A stretch of 64,000 bases of DNA from Pectobacterium atrosepticum (GTDB taxonomy: Bacteria; Pseudomonadota; Gammaproteobacteria; Enterobacterales; Enterobacteriaceae), in the NCBI GenBank assembly GCA_019056595.1, contig CP036163.1, positions 2,852,001 through 2,916,000 on the forward strand, read 5' to 3'. The notes beneath the pieces are model-generated. The model was not told the origin of the DNA. It ran no database searches and worked only from the letters and a program-made list of their open reading frames with translations. Of this stretch, positions 9,762 to 19,940 are shown one piece after another (the first letter of the stretch is position 1; every line of letters starts with the position of its first letter). The translations under genes and the position numbers were made by a program.

Positions 9762-10748
9762 ATGAATAGTTCGGTATTTAATTTCCAGACGCTATTCCCA
9801 GATCTGATCGTGGATGCTTTGCTGGATGTTGGGTTGCGCGTTGATTCCGGCCTGACGGCATTAAACAGCTATGAAAACCGGGTATATCAGTTTGCGGATG
9901 AAGATCGTAAACGATTCGTAGTGAAATTTTATCGCCCGGAACGGTGGAGCGAGTCACAGATTCAGGAAGAGCATATTTTCGCCCTGCAGTTGGCAGAAGA
10001 TGAAGTCCCTATTGTCGCCCCCGTCTCGCTTAATGGGCAGACATTGAACGTCTATGAAGGATTTCATTTTGCTGTATTCCCCAGTATAGGGGGGCGGCAG
10101 TATGAAATGGATAATGAAGAGCAGCTAGAGTGGGTAGGCCGTTTTCTCGGACGGATTCACCAGACGGGACAGAAATCGTTATTCACCGAGCGCCCGACGA
10201 TAGGGGTAAATGAATATCTGCATGAACCTTATCGGCTGTTGGAGACATGTCCGCTAATACCGAAAATACATCGACATAGTTTTTTACAGGCAACCCGCCA
10301 ACTGATTGATACAGTTGAAACTTATTGGCACAGCGACTGGCGGCCACTGCGTCTACATGGGGATTGTCACCCAGGAAATATTTTGTGGCGTGATGGCCCT
10401 CTGTTTGTTGATTTGGATGATGCTCGCAATGGTCCGGCAATACAGGATTTATGGATGCTGTTGCACGGCGACCGTCGTGAACAACGTATTCAATTAGATA
10501 TCTTATTAGAAGCCTATAGCGAATTTGCGGATTTTCAGGAGAAAGAGCTCGCGCTGATTGAGCCTCTTCGTGCGATGCGGCAGGTTTATTATCTGGCTTG
10601 GATTGCTCGTCGCTGGGAGGATCCTGCTTTTCCGAAAAATTTCCCTTGGATGACGGATGCTGATTTTTGGTTGAAGCAAACGGCAATTTTTATTGGGCAA
10701 AATCAGCTGTTACAGGAACCTCCTTTACAGCTAATGCCAATGTACTGA
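9762..10748 (+). CDS. srkA: Stress response kinase A (Ser/Thr kinase)
   Basis: Cytoplasmic protein kinase (formerly RdoA/YihE) of the aminoglycoside-phosphotransferase fold, linked to Cpx envelope stress and protection from programmed death in E. coli. The 328 residues include the catalytic loop LRLHGDCHPGNILWRDG and the metal-binding FVDLDDARNGPAIQDLW. The ATG at 9762 gives the family length; an in-frame GTG at 9753 is less likely. It precedes dsbA by 24 bp, reproducing the known srkA-dsbA operon. I saw no obvious CpxR box upstream. Confidence 0.94.
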   Translation: MNSSVFNFQTLFPDLIVDALLDVGLRVDSGLTALNSYENRVYQFADEDRKRFVVKFYRPERWSESQIQEEHIFALQLAEDEVPIVAPVSLNGQTLNVYEGFHFAVFPSIGGRQYEMDNEEQLEWVGRFLGRIHQTGQKSLFTERPTIGVNEYLHEPYRLLETCPLIPKIHRHSFLQATRQLIDTVETYWHSDWRPLRLHGDCHPGNILWRDGPLFVDLDDARNGPAIQDLWMLLHGDRREQRIQLDILLEAYSEFADFQEKELALIEPLRAMRQVYYLAWIARRWEDPAFPKNFPWMTDADFWLKQTAIFIGQNQLLQEPPLQLMPMY

Positions 10749-10772
10749 AATTAAATGGAGAGAGTGAAATTT

Positions 10773-11396
10773 ATGAAAAGATTATGGCTTGCGCTGATTG
10801 GCGTTGTTCTGGCATTTAGTGCTTCTGCTGCAGAGTTCTCTGACGGCAAGCAATATGTAGAATTAGATAAACCTGCGACTCAAGAGCCTCAGGTTCTTGA
10901 GTTTTTCTCTTTCTATTGTCCGCATTGCTATCAGTTTGAGCAGGTTTATCACGTTCCTGATGCAGTAAAGAAAGCGTTACCAGAGGGGACGAAGATGACA
11001 CGTTATCACGTGGACTTCTTGGGCCCATTGGGTAAAAACCTGACGCAGGCTTGGGCTGTCGCCATGGCGCTGGGCGTAGAAGATAAAATTACTCCGCTGA
11101 TGTTTGATGCCGTTCAGAAAACACAGACCGTACAAAAACCAGAAGATATTCGGGCAGTCTTTGTTAAAGCGGGTGTGAGCGCGGAAGAGTTTGATGGTGC
11201 ACTGAATAGCTTTGTCGTGAAATCTCTGGTTGCCCAGCAGGAAAAAGCGGCCGCAGATTTACAATTACGTGGTGTTCCTGCCATGTTCGTTAACGGTAAA
11301 TATATGATCAAGAATGATGGTCTTGATACCAGTTCAATGGATGGATATGTAAAACAGTACGCTGACGTGGTGAAATTCCTCATTACCAAAAAGTAA
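10773..11396 (+). CDS. dsbA: Periplasmic thiol:disulfide oxidoreductase
   Basis: Introduces disulfide bonds into exported proteins and is re-oxidised by DsbB. The 207-residue precursor has a signal peptide ([19 protein letters not shown], then AEFSDG), the thioredoxin-fold active site CPHC at residues 49-52 and the cis-proline loop [10 protein letters not shown]. The ATG at 10773 was chosen because it starts directly with the signal peptide; a longer start at 10755 is in frame. In soft-rot bacteria DsbA matters for secreted pectinases, which is general knowledge and not shown here. Confidence 0.96.
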   Translation: MKRLWLALIGVVLAFSASAAEFSDGKQYVELDKPATQEPQVLEFFSFYCPHCYQFEQVYHVPDAVKKALPEGTKMTRYHVDFLGPLGKNLTQAWAVAMALGVEDKITPLMFDAVQKTQTVQKPEDIRAVFVKAGVSAEEFDGALNSFVVKSLVAQQEKAAADLQLRGVPAMFVNGKYMIKNDGLDTSSMDGYVKQYADVVKFLITKK

Positions 11397-11407
11397 TCAC
11401 TTAATAG

Positions 11408-11434
11408 GCCATGCGGGTTAACCGCATGGCTTTA
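11408..11434 (+). terminator. Hairpin after dsbA, probable terminator
   Basis: Perfect 9-bp stem gccatgcgg (11408-11416) with ccgcatggc (11422-11430), followed by a short T-rich tail (tttat). The weak tail makes it a modest terminator. Confidence 0.6.
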
Positions 11435-11505
11435 TACCTTCTCGCGGTTCACCCTCTTATCTTTTATATCTCACCACACCACAATATCTATTTATCTTTT
11501 TGTTT

Positions 11506-11656
11506 ATATCCACAAATTGGATGACGGTTTACTTAGTCTCTAAAACAAATGATTTATATTATAACTTCATGAAATTAATGAATATAAAAAACCATATTGA
11601 AATAACAGTAAAAATTAGTAATTAAACGGGGAAAAATATGCACAAAGTTATCCACA
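11506..11656 (+). promoter_or_regulatory. DnaA-box pair upstream of polA
   Basis: A perfect DnaA box TTATCCACA lies at 11648-11656 and a one-mismatch box ATATCCACA at 11506-11514, in the same orientation, flanking an AT-rich stretch. Three GATC sites follow between about 11660 and 11720. The whole 11397-11773 gap otherwise holds no gene; the E. coli genes yihF and yihG of this neighbourhood are absent. Confidence 0.5.
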
Positions 11657-11773
11657 AGAAGATCTTGCGAGGATCCATGTAAAACCAGCCAATATCTTAC
11701 GTTAAGGATCGTCTCTTTCCCTGACCTATGGCATGCTTAGCGCTATGACAGACCACAATGATTACGGCAGACT

Positions 11774-14563
11774 ATGGCTCAGATTGCAGAAAATCCTTTA
11801 ATACTGGTAGACGGTTCATCCTATTTGTATCGTGCTTATCACGCTTTCCCACCGTTAACAAACAGCGCGGGAGAAGCAACCGGTGCAATGTATGGCGTGC
11901 TGAATATGCTACGCAGTTTGTTGCTGCAATATCATCCCAGCCACGTTGCCGTTGTTTTTGATGCGAAAGGGAAAACGTTTCGCGACGAGCTGTTCGAAGA
12001 CTATAAGGCTCACCGCCCACCGATGCCGGATGATCTACGCGAGCAGATAGAGCCTCTGCATAGTATGGTGAAAGCAATGGGGTTACCGCTTCTGGCGGTT
12101 TCCGGCGTAGAAGCAGACGATGTGATTGGTACGCTCGCCGTGCAGGCGGAAAAAGCGGGCAAGTCGGTGCTGATTAGTACTGGCGATAAAGATATGGCAC
12201 AGCTGGTGACACCGAGCGTGACGCTCATTAATACCATGAACAACACGATTCTTGGCCCTCAGGAGGTATGTGATAAATACGGTATACCTCCCGAGCTAAT
12301 TATCGATTTCCTCGCGCTGATGGGGGATGCATCGGATAATATTCCCGGTGTACCAGGCGTAGGGGAGAAAACCGCGCAGGCACTATTACAAGGGCTTGGC
12401 GGGCTGGATTCGCTCTATGCCAACCTTGATAAAATTGCTGAGCTTTCTTTCCGTGGCGCGAAAACCATGGCACCGAAGCTGGAACAGCATAAAGAAGTGG
12501 CCTACCTCTCTTATCAGCTTGCCACCATTAAAACGGATGTCGAGCTGGAGCTCAGCTGTGAGCAGCTCACCGTTAACGAGCTGGACGTGGATGAACTGCA
12601 TCGCCTCTTTTCCCGCTATGAATTTAAACGCTGGTTATCAGATATTGAATCAGGCACTTGGATGCAGGGTAAAAAGAGCAGCCAGCCTGTTCAGGCTGTG
12701 AGTAATGCGGTGGTTGAGCAGGCGGTTGAAGAAGATAACGCGCCTACACTGTCTGCCGACGGTTATGTCACGATTCTTGATGAAAAAACGCTGTTGGATT
12801 GGATTGAGCGTTTAAAACAGGCTGAGGTTTTTGCTTTTGATACGGAAACCGACGGGCTGGATACGCTCACCGCCAATCTGATTGGTCTGTCATTCGCGAT
12901 TAAGCCAGGTGAAGCGGCCTATTTGCCGTTGGCACATGACTATCTGGATGCGCCTGAGCAGTTGGATCGTGCCCAAGTATTGGCATTATTCAAACCGCTG
13001 CTGGAAGATGAGAAACTGCTTAAAATTGGTCAGAATCTCAAGTTTGATAAAGGCGTGATGCAGCGGTATGACATCGATTTACGCGGTATTGCGTTTGATA
13101 CCATGCTGGAATCTTACGTGCTCGACAGCGTTGCGGGTCGTCACGATATGGACAGTCTGGCCGAGCGCTATCTGAAACACAAAACCATTACCTTTGAAGA
13201 GATTGCGGGTAAGGGAAAAAACCAGCTGACGTTTAATCAGATCGCACTGGAACAGGCTGGGCCGTATGCGGCTGAGGATGCAGACGTTACGCTGCATTTG
13301 CACCAGACGCTGTGGGGAAAACTCCAGCCGCATGCCGATCTGTGTCAGGTCTTCCAGGCTATCGATATGCCGCTGGTTCCGGTTTTATCCCGAATCGAGC
13401 GTACCGGTGTGCTGATCGATCCCGCCATTCTGGCAGAACACTCAAAAGAGCTAACGACGCGTCTGGCGGGGCTGGAAACACAAGCCTATGAGTTGGCTGG
13501 CGAAGAGTTCAATCTCGCATCGACCAAACAGCTACAGGGCATTCTTTATGAAAAGCAAAAGCTGCCGATTCTGAAGAAAACGCCAAAAGGCGCACCGTCA
13601 ACCAATGAGGAAGTGTTGGCCGAACTGGCACTGGATTACCCTCTGCCGAAGTTGATCCTCGAATATCGTGGCTTGGCCAAGCTGAAATCCACGTATACCG
13701 ATAAGTTGCCGCTGATGATCAATCCGGCGACGAAGCGCGTGCATACGTCTTATCATCAGGCTGTTACTGCTACCGGTCGTTTGTCTTCCAGCGATCCGAA
13801 TCTGCAAAATATTCCGGTGCGTAACGATGAAGGACGTCGTATTCGTCAAGCATTCATTGCGTCTAAGGGCTACAGCATTGTTGCAGCTGACTACTCGCAA
13901 ATTGAGCTGCGTATCATGGCGCACTTATCGGGTGATAAAGGGCTGTTGAATGCGTTCGCAAATGGGCTAGATATCCACCGGGCAACGGCGTCAGAAGTGT
14001 TTGGTATTGCGCTGGATAATGTGACATCAGAACAGCGTCGTAGTGCGAAAGCGATCAACTTCGGTCTGATCTACGGCATGAGTGCGTTTGGCTTGTCGCG
14101 TCAGTTGAATATTCCCCGTAGCGAATCGCAAAAATACATGAACCTGTATTTTGAGCGTTATCCCGGTGTGCAGGATTACATGGAGCGGACGCGCCAACAG
14201 GCGGCGGAGCATGGCTATGTGTCTACATTGGATGGCCGCCGTCTCTACCTGCCCGATATCCATTCTCGTAATGCGATGGCGCGTAAAGGTGCGGAGCGTG
14301 CGGCGATTAATGCCCCGATGCAGGGGACAGCAGCTGACATCATCAAGAAAGCGATGATCTCGATTGACGATTGGCTACAGAAAGACACGCCGTTGGTGAA
14401 GATGATCATGCAGGTTCACGATGAACTGGTTTTCGAAATCCACGATTCGGTTATTGAAGAATCTATTAGTAAAATCAAGATATTAATGGAAGGATGTATG
14501 CAATTGAATGTCCCGTTGCAGGTAGATATCGGTACAGGCATGAACTGGGATCAAGCACATTAA
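11774..14563 (+). CDS. polA: DNA polymerase I
   Basis: Gap-filling polymerase for Okazaki fragment maturation and excision repair. The 929 residues comprise a 5' nuclease domain ([38 protein letters not shown]), a 3'-5' proofreading domain from about residue 330 ([11 protein letters not shown]) and a family A polymerase domain with motif A ([15 protein letters not shown]), the O-helix [14 protein letters not shown] and motif C (QVHDELVFE). Length and the C-terminal NWDQAH match E. coli. The upstream region has DnaA-box-like sequences; the Spot 42 gene follows downstream. Confidence 0.97.
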   Translation: MAQIAENPLILVDGSSYLYRAYHAFPPLTNSAGEATGAMYGVLNMLRSLLLQYHPSHVAVVFDAKGKTFRDELFEDYKAHRPPMPDDLREQIEPLHSMVKAMGLPLLAVSGVEADDVIGTLAVQAEKAGKSVLISTGDKDMAQLVTPSVTLINTMNNTILGPQEVCDKYGIPPELIIDFLALMGDASDNIPGVPGVGEKTAQALLQGLGGLDSLYANLDKIAELSFRGAKTMAPKLEQHKEVAYLSYQLATIKTDVELELSCEQLTVNELDVDELHRLFSRYEFKRWLSDIESGTWMQGKKSSQPVQAVSNAVVEQAVEEDNAPTLSADGYVTILDEKTLLDWIERLKQAEVFAFDTETDGLDTLTANLIGLSFAIKPGEAAYLPLAHDYLDAPEQLDRAQVLALFKPLLEDEKLLKIGQNLKFDKGVMQRYDIDLRGIAFDTMLESYVLDSVAGRHDMDSLAERYLKHKTITFEEIAGKGKNQLTFNQIALEQAGPYAAEDADVTLHLHQTLWGKLQPHADLCQVFQAIDMPLVPVLSRIERTGVLIDPAILAEHSKELTTRLAGLETQAYELAGEEFNLASTKQLQGILYEKQKLPILKKTPKGAPSTNEEVLAELALDYPLPKLILEYRGLAKLKSTYTDKLPLMINPATKRVHTSYHQAVTATGRLSSSDPNLQNIPVRNDEGRRIRQAFIASKGYSIVAADYSQIELRIMAHLSGDKGLLNAFANGLDIHRATASEVFGIALDNVTSEQRRSAKAINFGLIYGMSAFGLSRQLNIPRSESQKYMNLYFERYPGVQDYMERTRQQAAEHGYVSTLDGRRLYLPDIHSRNAMARKGAERAAINAPMQGTAADIIKKAMISIDDWLQKDTPLVKMIMQVHDELVFEIHDSVIEESISKIKILMEGCMQLNVPLQVDIGTGMNWDQAH

Positions 14564-14671
14564 TGGCCGATTCTTGCGCTATTTCTGTAATTAAATAACA
14601 GTATTGTGTGACCTGGTTTAACTTTGTGTAATCGATAACCATTTTGTATGAAAGTAAACAACAAAAAAGCC

Positions 14672-14700
14672 TTTGTTCCCGTGAAAAAATAGGGTAGAGT
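14672..14700 (+). promoter_or_regulatory. Promoter of spf (Spot 42 RNA)
   Basis: TTTGTT (14672-14677), 17-bp spacer, TAGAGT (14695-14700), 7 bp before the RNA start. A TGTGA half site near 14605 may belong to the CRP repression known at this gene, but no full CRP palindrome was found. Confidence 0.6.
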
Positions 14701-14707
14701 TAAAGAT

Positions 14708-14815
14708 GTAGGGTACAGAGGTAAGATGTTCTATCTTTCAGACCTTTTACTTCACGTAATCGGATTTGGCTGAATATTTAGCCGCCCCGCTCAGTTTTGA
14801 GCGGGGCGTTTTTTA
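14708..14815 (+). ncRNA. spf: Spot 42 small RNA
   Basis: An Hfq-dependent sRNA that represses genes of alternative carbon source use when glucose is present. The 108-nt sequence begins gtagggtacagaggtaagat, almost identical to the E. coli RNA from memory, including the unstructured region around ttacttcacgtaatcgg used for pairing. It ends in a terminator stem gccccgctca / tgagcggggc followed by a T run. Location directly after polA is conserved. The terminator stem sequence differs from E. coli while keeping pairing. Confidence 0.96.
14784..14814 (+). terminator. Terminator of Spot 42 RNA
   Basis: 10-bp GC-rich stem (14784-14793 with 14798-14807), GTTT loop and a run of six T residues. Confidence 0.92.
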
Positions 14816-14981
14816 TGGGTTTTATCCAAGTTTTTTAACCTGAAAACGCCAGTAACTGCCTAACAGATAGTAACGTGTCAGCACGATTTTTGGTGTGAAA
14901 AGAACGTCTCTGGTGGGTAATCATCGCGGGAAAGTGGGGGGCGTGATGTGAGTAATGACACCCGTGCATCACGCGAAAGGA

Positions 14982-15617
14982 TTATTCAGCGTCTTGTTCT
15001 TCTTCAATGTGTTGCAATGTGCTGAACCAGTTATCCAATTTCTGCTGTAGTTTATCGACGCCGATTTTTTTCAGTGACGAAAATGCCTCGACCTGAATAT
15101 CACCCATAAATGGCAAAACAGCCTCGCGAACCATATTCAACTGTGCCTTACGTGCGCCTGAAGCTAGTTTATCGGCTTTGGTCAGCAGCACTAAGACTGG
15201 AAGCTTGACATCGACTGCCCACAGAATCATTTGCTGATCGAGGTCCTTCAGCGGATGGCGAATATCCATCAGTACAACCAGACCCTTCAGGCTGTTACGC
15301 TTTTGCAGGTATTCACCGAGCGCACGTTGCCACTTGATCTTCATTTGCTCCGGCACTTCGGCATAGCCATAGCCGGGAAGGTCAACTAAACGCACGCCTT
15401 CGGCCACTTGGAACAGATTGATCAACTGGGTACGGCCCGGTGTCTTACTGGTTCGTGCCAGACTCTTCTGGTTGGTCAGCGTGTTCAGCGCGCTGGATTT
15501 TCCGGCGTTAGAACGCCCAGCAAAGGCCACTTCAATACCGTTATCGGTTTCCAGGTGGCGAATATCCGGAGCGCTGATGATAAAACGCGTCATGTGGTAG
15601 TTATATTGCTGGGTCAC
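14982..15617 (-). CDS. engB: Ribosome biogenesis GTP-binding protein (EngB/YsxC)
   Basis: Essential GTPase needed for assembly of the large ribosomal subunit and cell division. The 211-residue protein has G1 [13 protein letters not shown]3 DLPGYG and G4 LTKADKL. The GTG at 15617 is chosen because it gives E. coli-like length and N-terminus (VTQQYNYH leading to [13 protein letters not shown]); the much longer frame to 15698 has no family support. No strong binding site precedes the GTG, so the exact start is uncertain. It is divergent from yihI across 203 bp. Confidence 0.94.
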
Positions 15618-15820
15618 GATCGTTATCTCTATCTGGATCTCTGTCTGGTTGGGGATTATACCTGTAACTGACAATAAAGGCGGCTTTATCTGCCCCAAAG
15701 TGCAGCAGACTGATGTGAAAAGAAAAGCTCAGTCGTCTGATATGGGCGCTTTTTTATTACCCAGCTTTCTGCTAGATTCCGCCGCACTTCCCTTATATCT
15801 GTGTACCTGAGAACAACATT

Positions 15821-16375
15821 ATGAACCGACCTGTCAAAGGGGTTGCCGATAAGGCAGAAAAATCCAAAGTAAAAAGAAAAACCCGCGAAGAACTGGAGCG
15901 TGAAGCGCGTGAGCGGAAAAGAGATAAAAAACATCGTGGTCATTCAGCGGGTAGCCGAACTCAGGAAAAAGCGTCTACCGATCAGAATTCTGGCCAACGT
16001 AAAGTAGCCGATCCACGTATCGGCAGTAAAAAGCCTGTACAGCTTGGCGTGTTGGATAGCGCCATCGTTAAACCGAAGCCTAAGTCGAAGCCTTCTGAGC
16101 CTGTGGAGAAAGTTGTTGCTGCCAAGCCGACGATGTCACCGGAAGAAGAGCTGGCAATGTTAGAAAATGATACGCGTCTGGATGCATTGCTGGATCGTCT
16201 GGATAGTGGCGAAACGCTGAGTGCCAAAGATCAGTCATGGGTTGATGAAACGCTGGACCGTATCGACATCTTGATGGAAGAACTTGGAATCGAGCTGGGT
16301 GATGATGACGAAGAAGAGCAACAGGAAGACATGTTGCAGCTTTTAAAACGTAATAACCCGAAAGACGCGCTCTAA
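15821..16375 (+). CDS. yihI: Der GTPase-activating protein YihI
   Basis: Activator of the ribosome-assembly GTPase Der (EngA). The 184-residue protein has the typical two halves: a highly basic, lysine/arginine-rich N-terminal part (residues about 5-45, [19 protein letters not shown]) and an acidic C-terminal part ([19 protein letters not shown]). No other domain is evident. A small membrane-protein ORF starts 3 bp after its stop. Confidence 0.9.
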   Translation: MNRPVKGVADKAEKSKVKRKTREELEREARERKRDKKHRGHSAGSRTQEKASTDQNSGQRKVADPRIGSKKPVQLGVLDSAIVKPKPKSKPSEPVEKVVAAKPTMSPEEELAMLENDTRLDALLDRLDSGETLSAKDQSWVDETLDRIDILMEELGIELGDDDEEEQQEDMLQLLKRNNPKDAL

Positions 16376-16378
16376 TCA

Positions 16379-16549
16379 ATGAAATGGCTGTTTCTGCTCC
16401 TGATATTGCTGGTTACGTTTTATCTGCTCTGTCTGTTCAGTAAACTATGGCTATTGTCGAAGCGTAAGCACAGATTGCATCGCGCCCTGTTTAACGGGCG
16501 CGTGAATCAAGTTCGACGCCCAAGACAAAAACGCCGGGAGCGTTTTTGA
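16379..16549 (+). CDS. Small membrane protein ORF, 56 aa, ending inside a repeat
   Basis: An ATG 3 bp after yihI opens a 56-codon frame: a hydrophobic helix (MKWLFLLLILLVTFYLLCLF, residues 1-20), then a strongly basic tail (SKRKHRLHRAL ... RRPRQKRRERF). The last residues and the TGA lie within the hairpin repeat starting at 16526, so the C-terminus may have been altered by repeat insertion. Close coupling to yihI supports translation. I do not recognise the family; some relatives carry a longer membrane protein of unknown function between yihI and hemN, and this could be a shortened version. Confidence 0.5.
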   Translation: MKWLFLLLILLVTFYLLCLFSKLWLLSKRKHRLHRALFNGRVNQVRRPRQKRRERF

Positions 16550-16627
16550 ACGTCACAACGTGACGGCCTTTTAGGGCGAGTCTCAGGGATGAGACGAGTA
16601 GCAAAACGCCGGGAGCGTTTTTGAACG
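16526..16627. repeat. Multi-hairpin intergenic repeat, copy A
   Basis: Two direct copies of a 26-27-bp unit with stem aaaacgc / gcgtttt (16526-16552 and 16602-16627) flank two further hairpins: CGTCAC-AAC-GTGACG (16551-16565) and GTCTCA-GGGA-TGAGAC (16580-16595). The same order of hairpins recurs, with other bases, at 46936-47003. The rest of 16550-16696 has only the hemN leader. Confidence 0.75.
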
Positions 16628-16696
16628 CCATTTTTTGGTGATCTGAAGGAGGGGAAGGATAACCCACCGAGTAAAAACTGTAAGGAGTGAGCGAAT

Positions 16697-18070
16697 ATGT
16701 CGATACCGTCCGTTGACTGGGATCTGGCCCTGATTCAAAAATATAACTATTCTGGGCCGCGTTATACGTCTTATCCCACAGCGTTAGAATTCAGTGAAGC
16801 TTATGATGAGCCCGCGTTTCAGCATGCCATCGCCCGTTACCCACAGCGACCGCTGTCGCTGTATATCCACATCCCTTTTTGCCATCGGCTGTGCTATTTC
16901 TGCGGCTGTAATAAGCTGGTTACGCGGCAGCAGCATAAAGCGGATGAATACCTTGATGTGCTTGAGCTGGAAATTCGCCAGCGTGCGCCGCTATTTGCAG
17001 GACGAACGGTAACCCAATTGCATTGGGGCGGCGGTACGCCAACCTACCTGAATAAATTACAAATTAGCCGGCTAATGTCGCTGTTGCGCGAGCTGTTCTC
17101 TTTTTCTGAGCAGGCTGAGCTGTCGCTTGAAGTCGATCCGCGGGAAATTGAACTGGACGTCCTTGATCATCTGCGTGCTGAAGGGTTTAACCGCCTTAGC
17201 ATGGGGGTGCAGGATTTTAATAAAGACGTTCAGAAGCTGGTCAATCGTGAGCAGGATGAAGACTTTATTTTTGCCCTCATTGAGCGGGCGAAGGCGCTTG
17301 GCTTCACCTCAACCAATATTGATTTGATTTACGGTCTGCCGAAACAAACGCCGGAAAGCTTCGCTTTTACGCTACAGCGCGTTGCTGAATTAAGTCCGCA
17401 TCGGCTTAGCGTTTTTAACTATGCGCATTTGCCCAGCCTGTTTGCGGCACAGCGCAAGATTAAAGACGCGGATTTGCCGAGTGCGGAGCAAAAGTTGGAT
17501 ATTCTGCAACAGACGATTGGATCGCTGACGCAATCGGGCTACCAGTTTATCGGTATGGATCACTTCGCTCGCCCGGACGATGAGCTGGCGGTGGCCCAGC
17601 GGGAAGGGACGCTGCATCGCAATTTCCAGGGCTATACGACGCAGGGCGATAGCGATCTTGTCGGTATGGGCGTTTCAGCGATTAGTATGATCGGTGATAA
17701 CTATGCCCAGAACCAGAAAGAGCTGAAACAGTATTATGCGCAGGTCAAAGACAAAGGAAATGGCCTGTGGCGTGGGTTACAGCTGACGCGTGATGATTGT
17801 CTCCGCCGCGATGTGATTAAGACGCTGATTTGTAATTTCCAACTCAGCTATGCGCCGATTGAAGCGGAATATGCCATCGACTTTAAAACCTACTTTGAGC
17901 AGGATTTAGCGTTATTGGCACCGCTGGTGGCTGATGGGCTAGTCGATAGTCAGGAAGACGGGCTGGCTGTAACGCCGAAAGGACGTTTGCTGATCCGCAA
18001 TATCTGTATGTGTTTTGATGTTTATTTACGTAGCAAGCTTAGAACGCAGCAATTTTCCCGCGTGATTTAA
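16697..18070 (+). CDS. hemN: Oxygen-independent coproporphyrinogen III dehydrogenase
   Basis: Radical SAM enzyme that oxidatively decarboxylates coproporphyrinogen III to protoporphyrinogen IX, the anaerobic route of heme synthesis. The 457-residue protein has the [4Fe-4S]/SAM motif CHRLCYFCGC in HIPFCHRLCYF (about residue 60), the GGGTPTYL segment, and the C-terminal ICMCFDVYLR region. The ATG at 16697 follows a TAAGGAG binding site. It matches E. coli HemN over its full length. Confidence 0.97.
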   Translation: MSIPSVDWDLALIQKYNYSGPRYTSYPTALEFSEAYDEPAFQHAIARYPQRPLSLYIHIPFCHRLCYFCGCNKLVTRQQHKADEYLDVLELEIRQRAPLFAGRTVTQLHWGGGTPTYLNKLQISRLMSLLRELFSFSEQAELSLEVDPREIELDVLDHLRAEGFNRLSMGVQDFNKDVQKLVNREQDEDFIFALIERAKALGFTSTNIDLIYGLPKQTPESFAFTLQRVAELSPHRLSVFNYAHLPSLFAAQRKIKDADLPSAEQKLDILQQTIGSLTQSGYQFIGMDHFARPDDELAVAQREGTLHRNFQGYTTQGDSDLVGMGVSAISMIGDNYAQNQKELKQYYAQVKDKGNGLWRGLQLTRDDCLRRDVIKTLICNFQLSYAPIEAEYAIDFKTYFEQDLALLAPLVADGLVDSQEDGLAVTPKGRLLIRNICMCFDVYLRSKLRTQQFSRVI

Positions 18071-18078
18071 CCAAAAAA

Positions 18079-18110
18079 ACAGCCAGTCGATGTTAGTACC
18101 GACTGGCTGT
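18079..18110. terminator. Terminator after hemN
   Basis: 11-bp perfect stem acagccagtcg / cgactggctgt (18079-18089 with 18100-18110). An A run before it and a short T stretch after it suggest it can act in both directions, for hemN and for yshB. Confidence 0.75.
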
Positions 18111-18121
18111 TCTCAAACGTT

Positions 18122-18248
<127 letters not shown>

Positions 18249-18253
18249 TAGGA

Positions 18254-18376
18254 TCAACTAAAGAAGTTAATCAGTGCAGCACACAAAACGGCGGCAATAG
18301 CAGCCTGCGGCGAATGGCTTGCCGCAGAGCCAATTTCAGCGCCATGTGTTGCAACGGAAATCAATGAGTCCAGCAT
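18254..18376 (-). CDS. yshB: Small membrane protein YshB
   Basis: A 40-codon frame on the minus strand encodes MLDSLISVATHGAEIG followed by a hydrophobic helix (AAIAAVLCAALINFFS). It resembles the 36-residue E. coli YshB, which I recall as MLESIINLVSS... ending AAVLCAAMIGLFS, and occupies the same place between hemN and glnG. A GGGAGG binding site sits 8 bp before the ATG. Function is poorly known; a role in intracellular Salmonella has been proposed. An ERIC element borders its stop codon. Confidence 0.82.
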   Translation of the reverse strand: MLDSLISVATHGAEIGSAASHSPQAAIAAVLCAALINFFS

Positions 18377-18519
18377 GGTGTTCCTCCCGAATCAGCGACA
18401 CGATCATACTGCTGACTCGAGGCAAGTAAAGGACAAATTAATGACAATTTCGTGCGCCAGATTGTATTTTTTATCACCAGTTTGTTTGTTAACAATTGGA
18501 TAATAAAAAAGCAATCTCA

Positions 18520-19932
18520 CTACTCCATTCCCAGCTCTTTTAGTTTACGCGTCAGAGTATTTCTACCCCATCCCAGTAACCTTGCGGCTTCCTGTTTATG
18601 TCCCTGCGTATGTCGTAATGCTGTCGTAAGCAGCGTTCTTTCCATTTCTGGTTGTGCTTCCGCCAGCAGGTTTTGATGACCGGAACGCAGCGCACGATCG
18701 GCCCATTGTGCTAATAGCGTGGCCCAACTGTCTGGCAAGATATGCACGGTAGAATCTGGCGCAGTGGTCTCGAACAGCTCAGGTGGCAGATCCTGAATCA
18801 GCACCTCCTGGCCCGCGGCCATGACCGTCAACCAGCGGCAGGTGTTCTCCAATTGGCGAACGTTGCCAGGCCACGGTAAACGGGTTAGTGCCGTTTCCGC
18901 TTCTGGATGCAAATTCTTCGGTTCGACACCCAACTCTTTGGCCGTGGCCTGCAAGAAATAACGCGCCAGACGGGGGATATCTTCCCGACGCTCACGCAGC
19001 GGCGGCAGATGAACGCGGATCACGTTCAGGCGGTGAAACAGGTCATCACGGAATTTACCTTCCTGCACGCGCTGTTCAAGGTTTTGGTGTGTTGCCGCGA
19101 TAATGCGGACATCCACCTTCACCGCGGCATAGCCGCCAACGCGATAAAACTGCCCGTCGGCCAATACGCGCAACAGACGTGTTTGCACGTCTAGCGGCAT
19201 GTCGCCGATTTCATCCAGAAACAGCGTACCACCATCGGCCTGTTCAAAGCGGCCCTGACGAATTTGGTTTGCGCCCGTAAATGCGCCTTTCTCATGACCA
19301 AACAATTCTGATTCGATCAGGTCTTTAGGAATTGCTGCCATATTCAGGGCGATAAAAGGGGCTTTGGTGCGCGGACTGTGACGATGCAGGGCATGCGCCA
19401 CCAGTTCTTTACCCGTTCCCGATTCGCCGTTAATCAGTACACTGATCGATGAGCGAGACAGGCGGCCAATGATGCGAAAGACATCCTGCATCGCAGGTGC
19501 TTCGCCGATAATGTCCGTTGTCGGGCCATTGATCGGCTGGTTGCGTACCGGCTGTTGCTGTTCCAGATAATGGCTGATCGCGCGCTCAGCCAGCGCGACA
19601 GCTTCATCAATATCAAACGGTTTCGGCAAATAGTCGAACGCGCCCTGTTGATAAGCACTGACGGCGGCATCCAGATCGGAATGTGCCGTCATAATGATGA
19701 CCGGGAGCATCGGGTGGCGCTGTTTGATTTGCTGTAAGAGCGCCAATCCATCCATCCCTGGCATGCGGATGTCGGACAGCAGAACGTCAGGCGTTTGTGT
19801 CGCCAGCGCATGCAGTACCTGATTTCCGTTCTCAAACGTTGCGCAGGTTAAACCCGCACCAGCAAGCGCGCGCTCAAGCACCCAACGGATGGAGCTATCG
19901 TCATCGACAATCCAGACTATCCCTCGTTGCAT
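18520..19932 (-). CDS. glnG: Nitrogen regulation response regulator NtrC
   Basis: Sigma-54 activator that, when phosphorylated by NtrB, switches on glnA and other nitrogen genes. The 470 residues contain a receiver domain with Asp54 ([13 protein letters not shown]), an AAA+ domain (Walker A GESGTGKE, sigma-54-contact loop GAFTGA, Walker [12 protein letters not shown]) and a C-terminal Fis-type helix-turn-helix ([20 protein letters not shown]). The ATG at 19932 gives [12 protein letters not shown]; the longer frame to 19989 overlaps glnL. It starts 8 bp after glnL. Confidence 0.97.
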   Translation of the reverse strand: MQRGIVWIVDDDSSIRWVLERALAGAGLTCATFENGNQVLHALATQTPDVLLSDIRMPGMDGLALLQQIKQRHPMLPVIIMTAHSDLDAAVSAYQQGAFDYLPKPFDIDEAVALAERAISHYLEQQQPVRNQPINGPTTDIIGEAPAMQDVFRIIGRLSRSSISVLINGESGTGKELVAHALHRHSPRTKAPFIALNMAAIPKDLIESELFGHEKGAFTGANQIRQGRFEQADGGTLFLDEIGDMPLDVQTRLLRVLADGQFYRVGGYAAVKVDVRIIAATHQNLEQRVQEGKFRDDLFHRLNVIRVHLPPLRERREDIPRLARYFLQATAKELGVEPKNLHPEAETALTRLPWPGNVRQLENTCRWLTVMAAGQEVLIQDLPPELFETTAPDSTVHILPDSWATLLAQWADRALRSGHQNLLAEAQPEMERTLLTTALRHTQGHKQEAARLLGWGRNTLTRKLKELGME

Positions 19933-19940
19933 TGTGAACC

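Noticed and set aside
15618-15820. Possible csrC sRNA between engB and yihI, its place in E. coli
   Set aside because: The gap is only 203 bp and lacks the repeated GGA-containing hairpin loops that bind CsrA; no typical promoter-terminator pair either.
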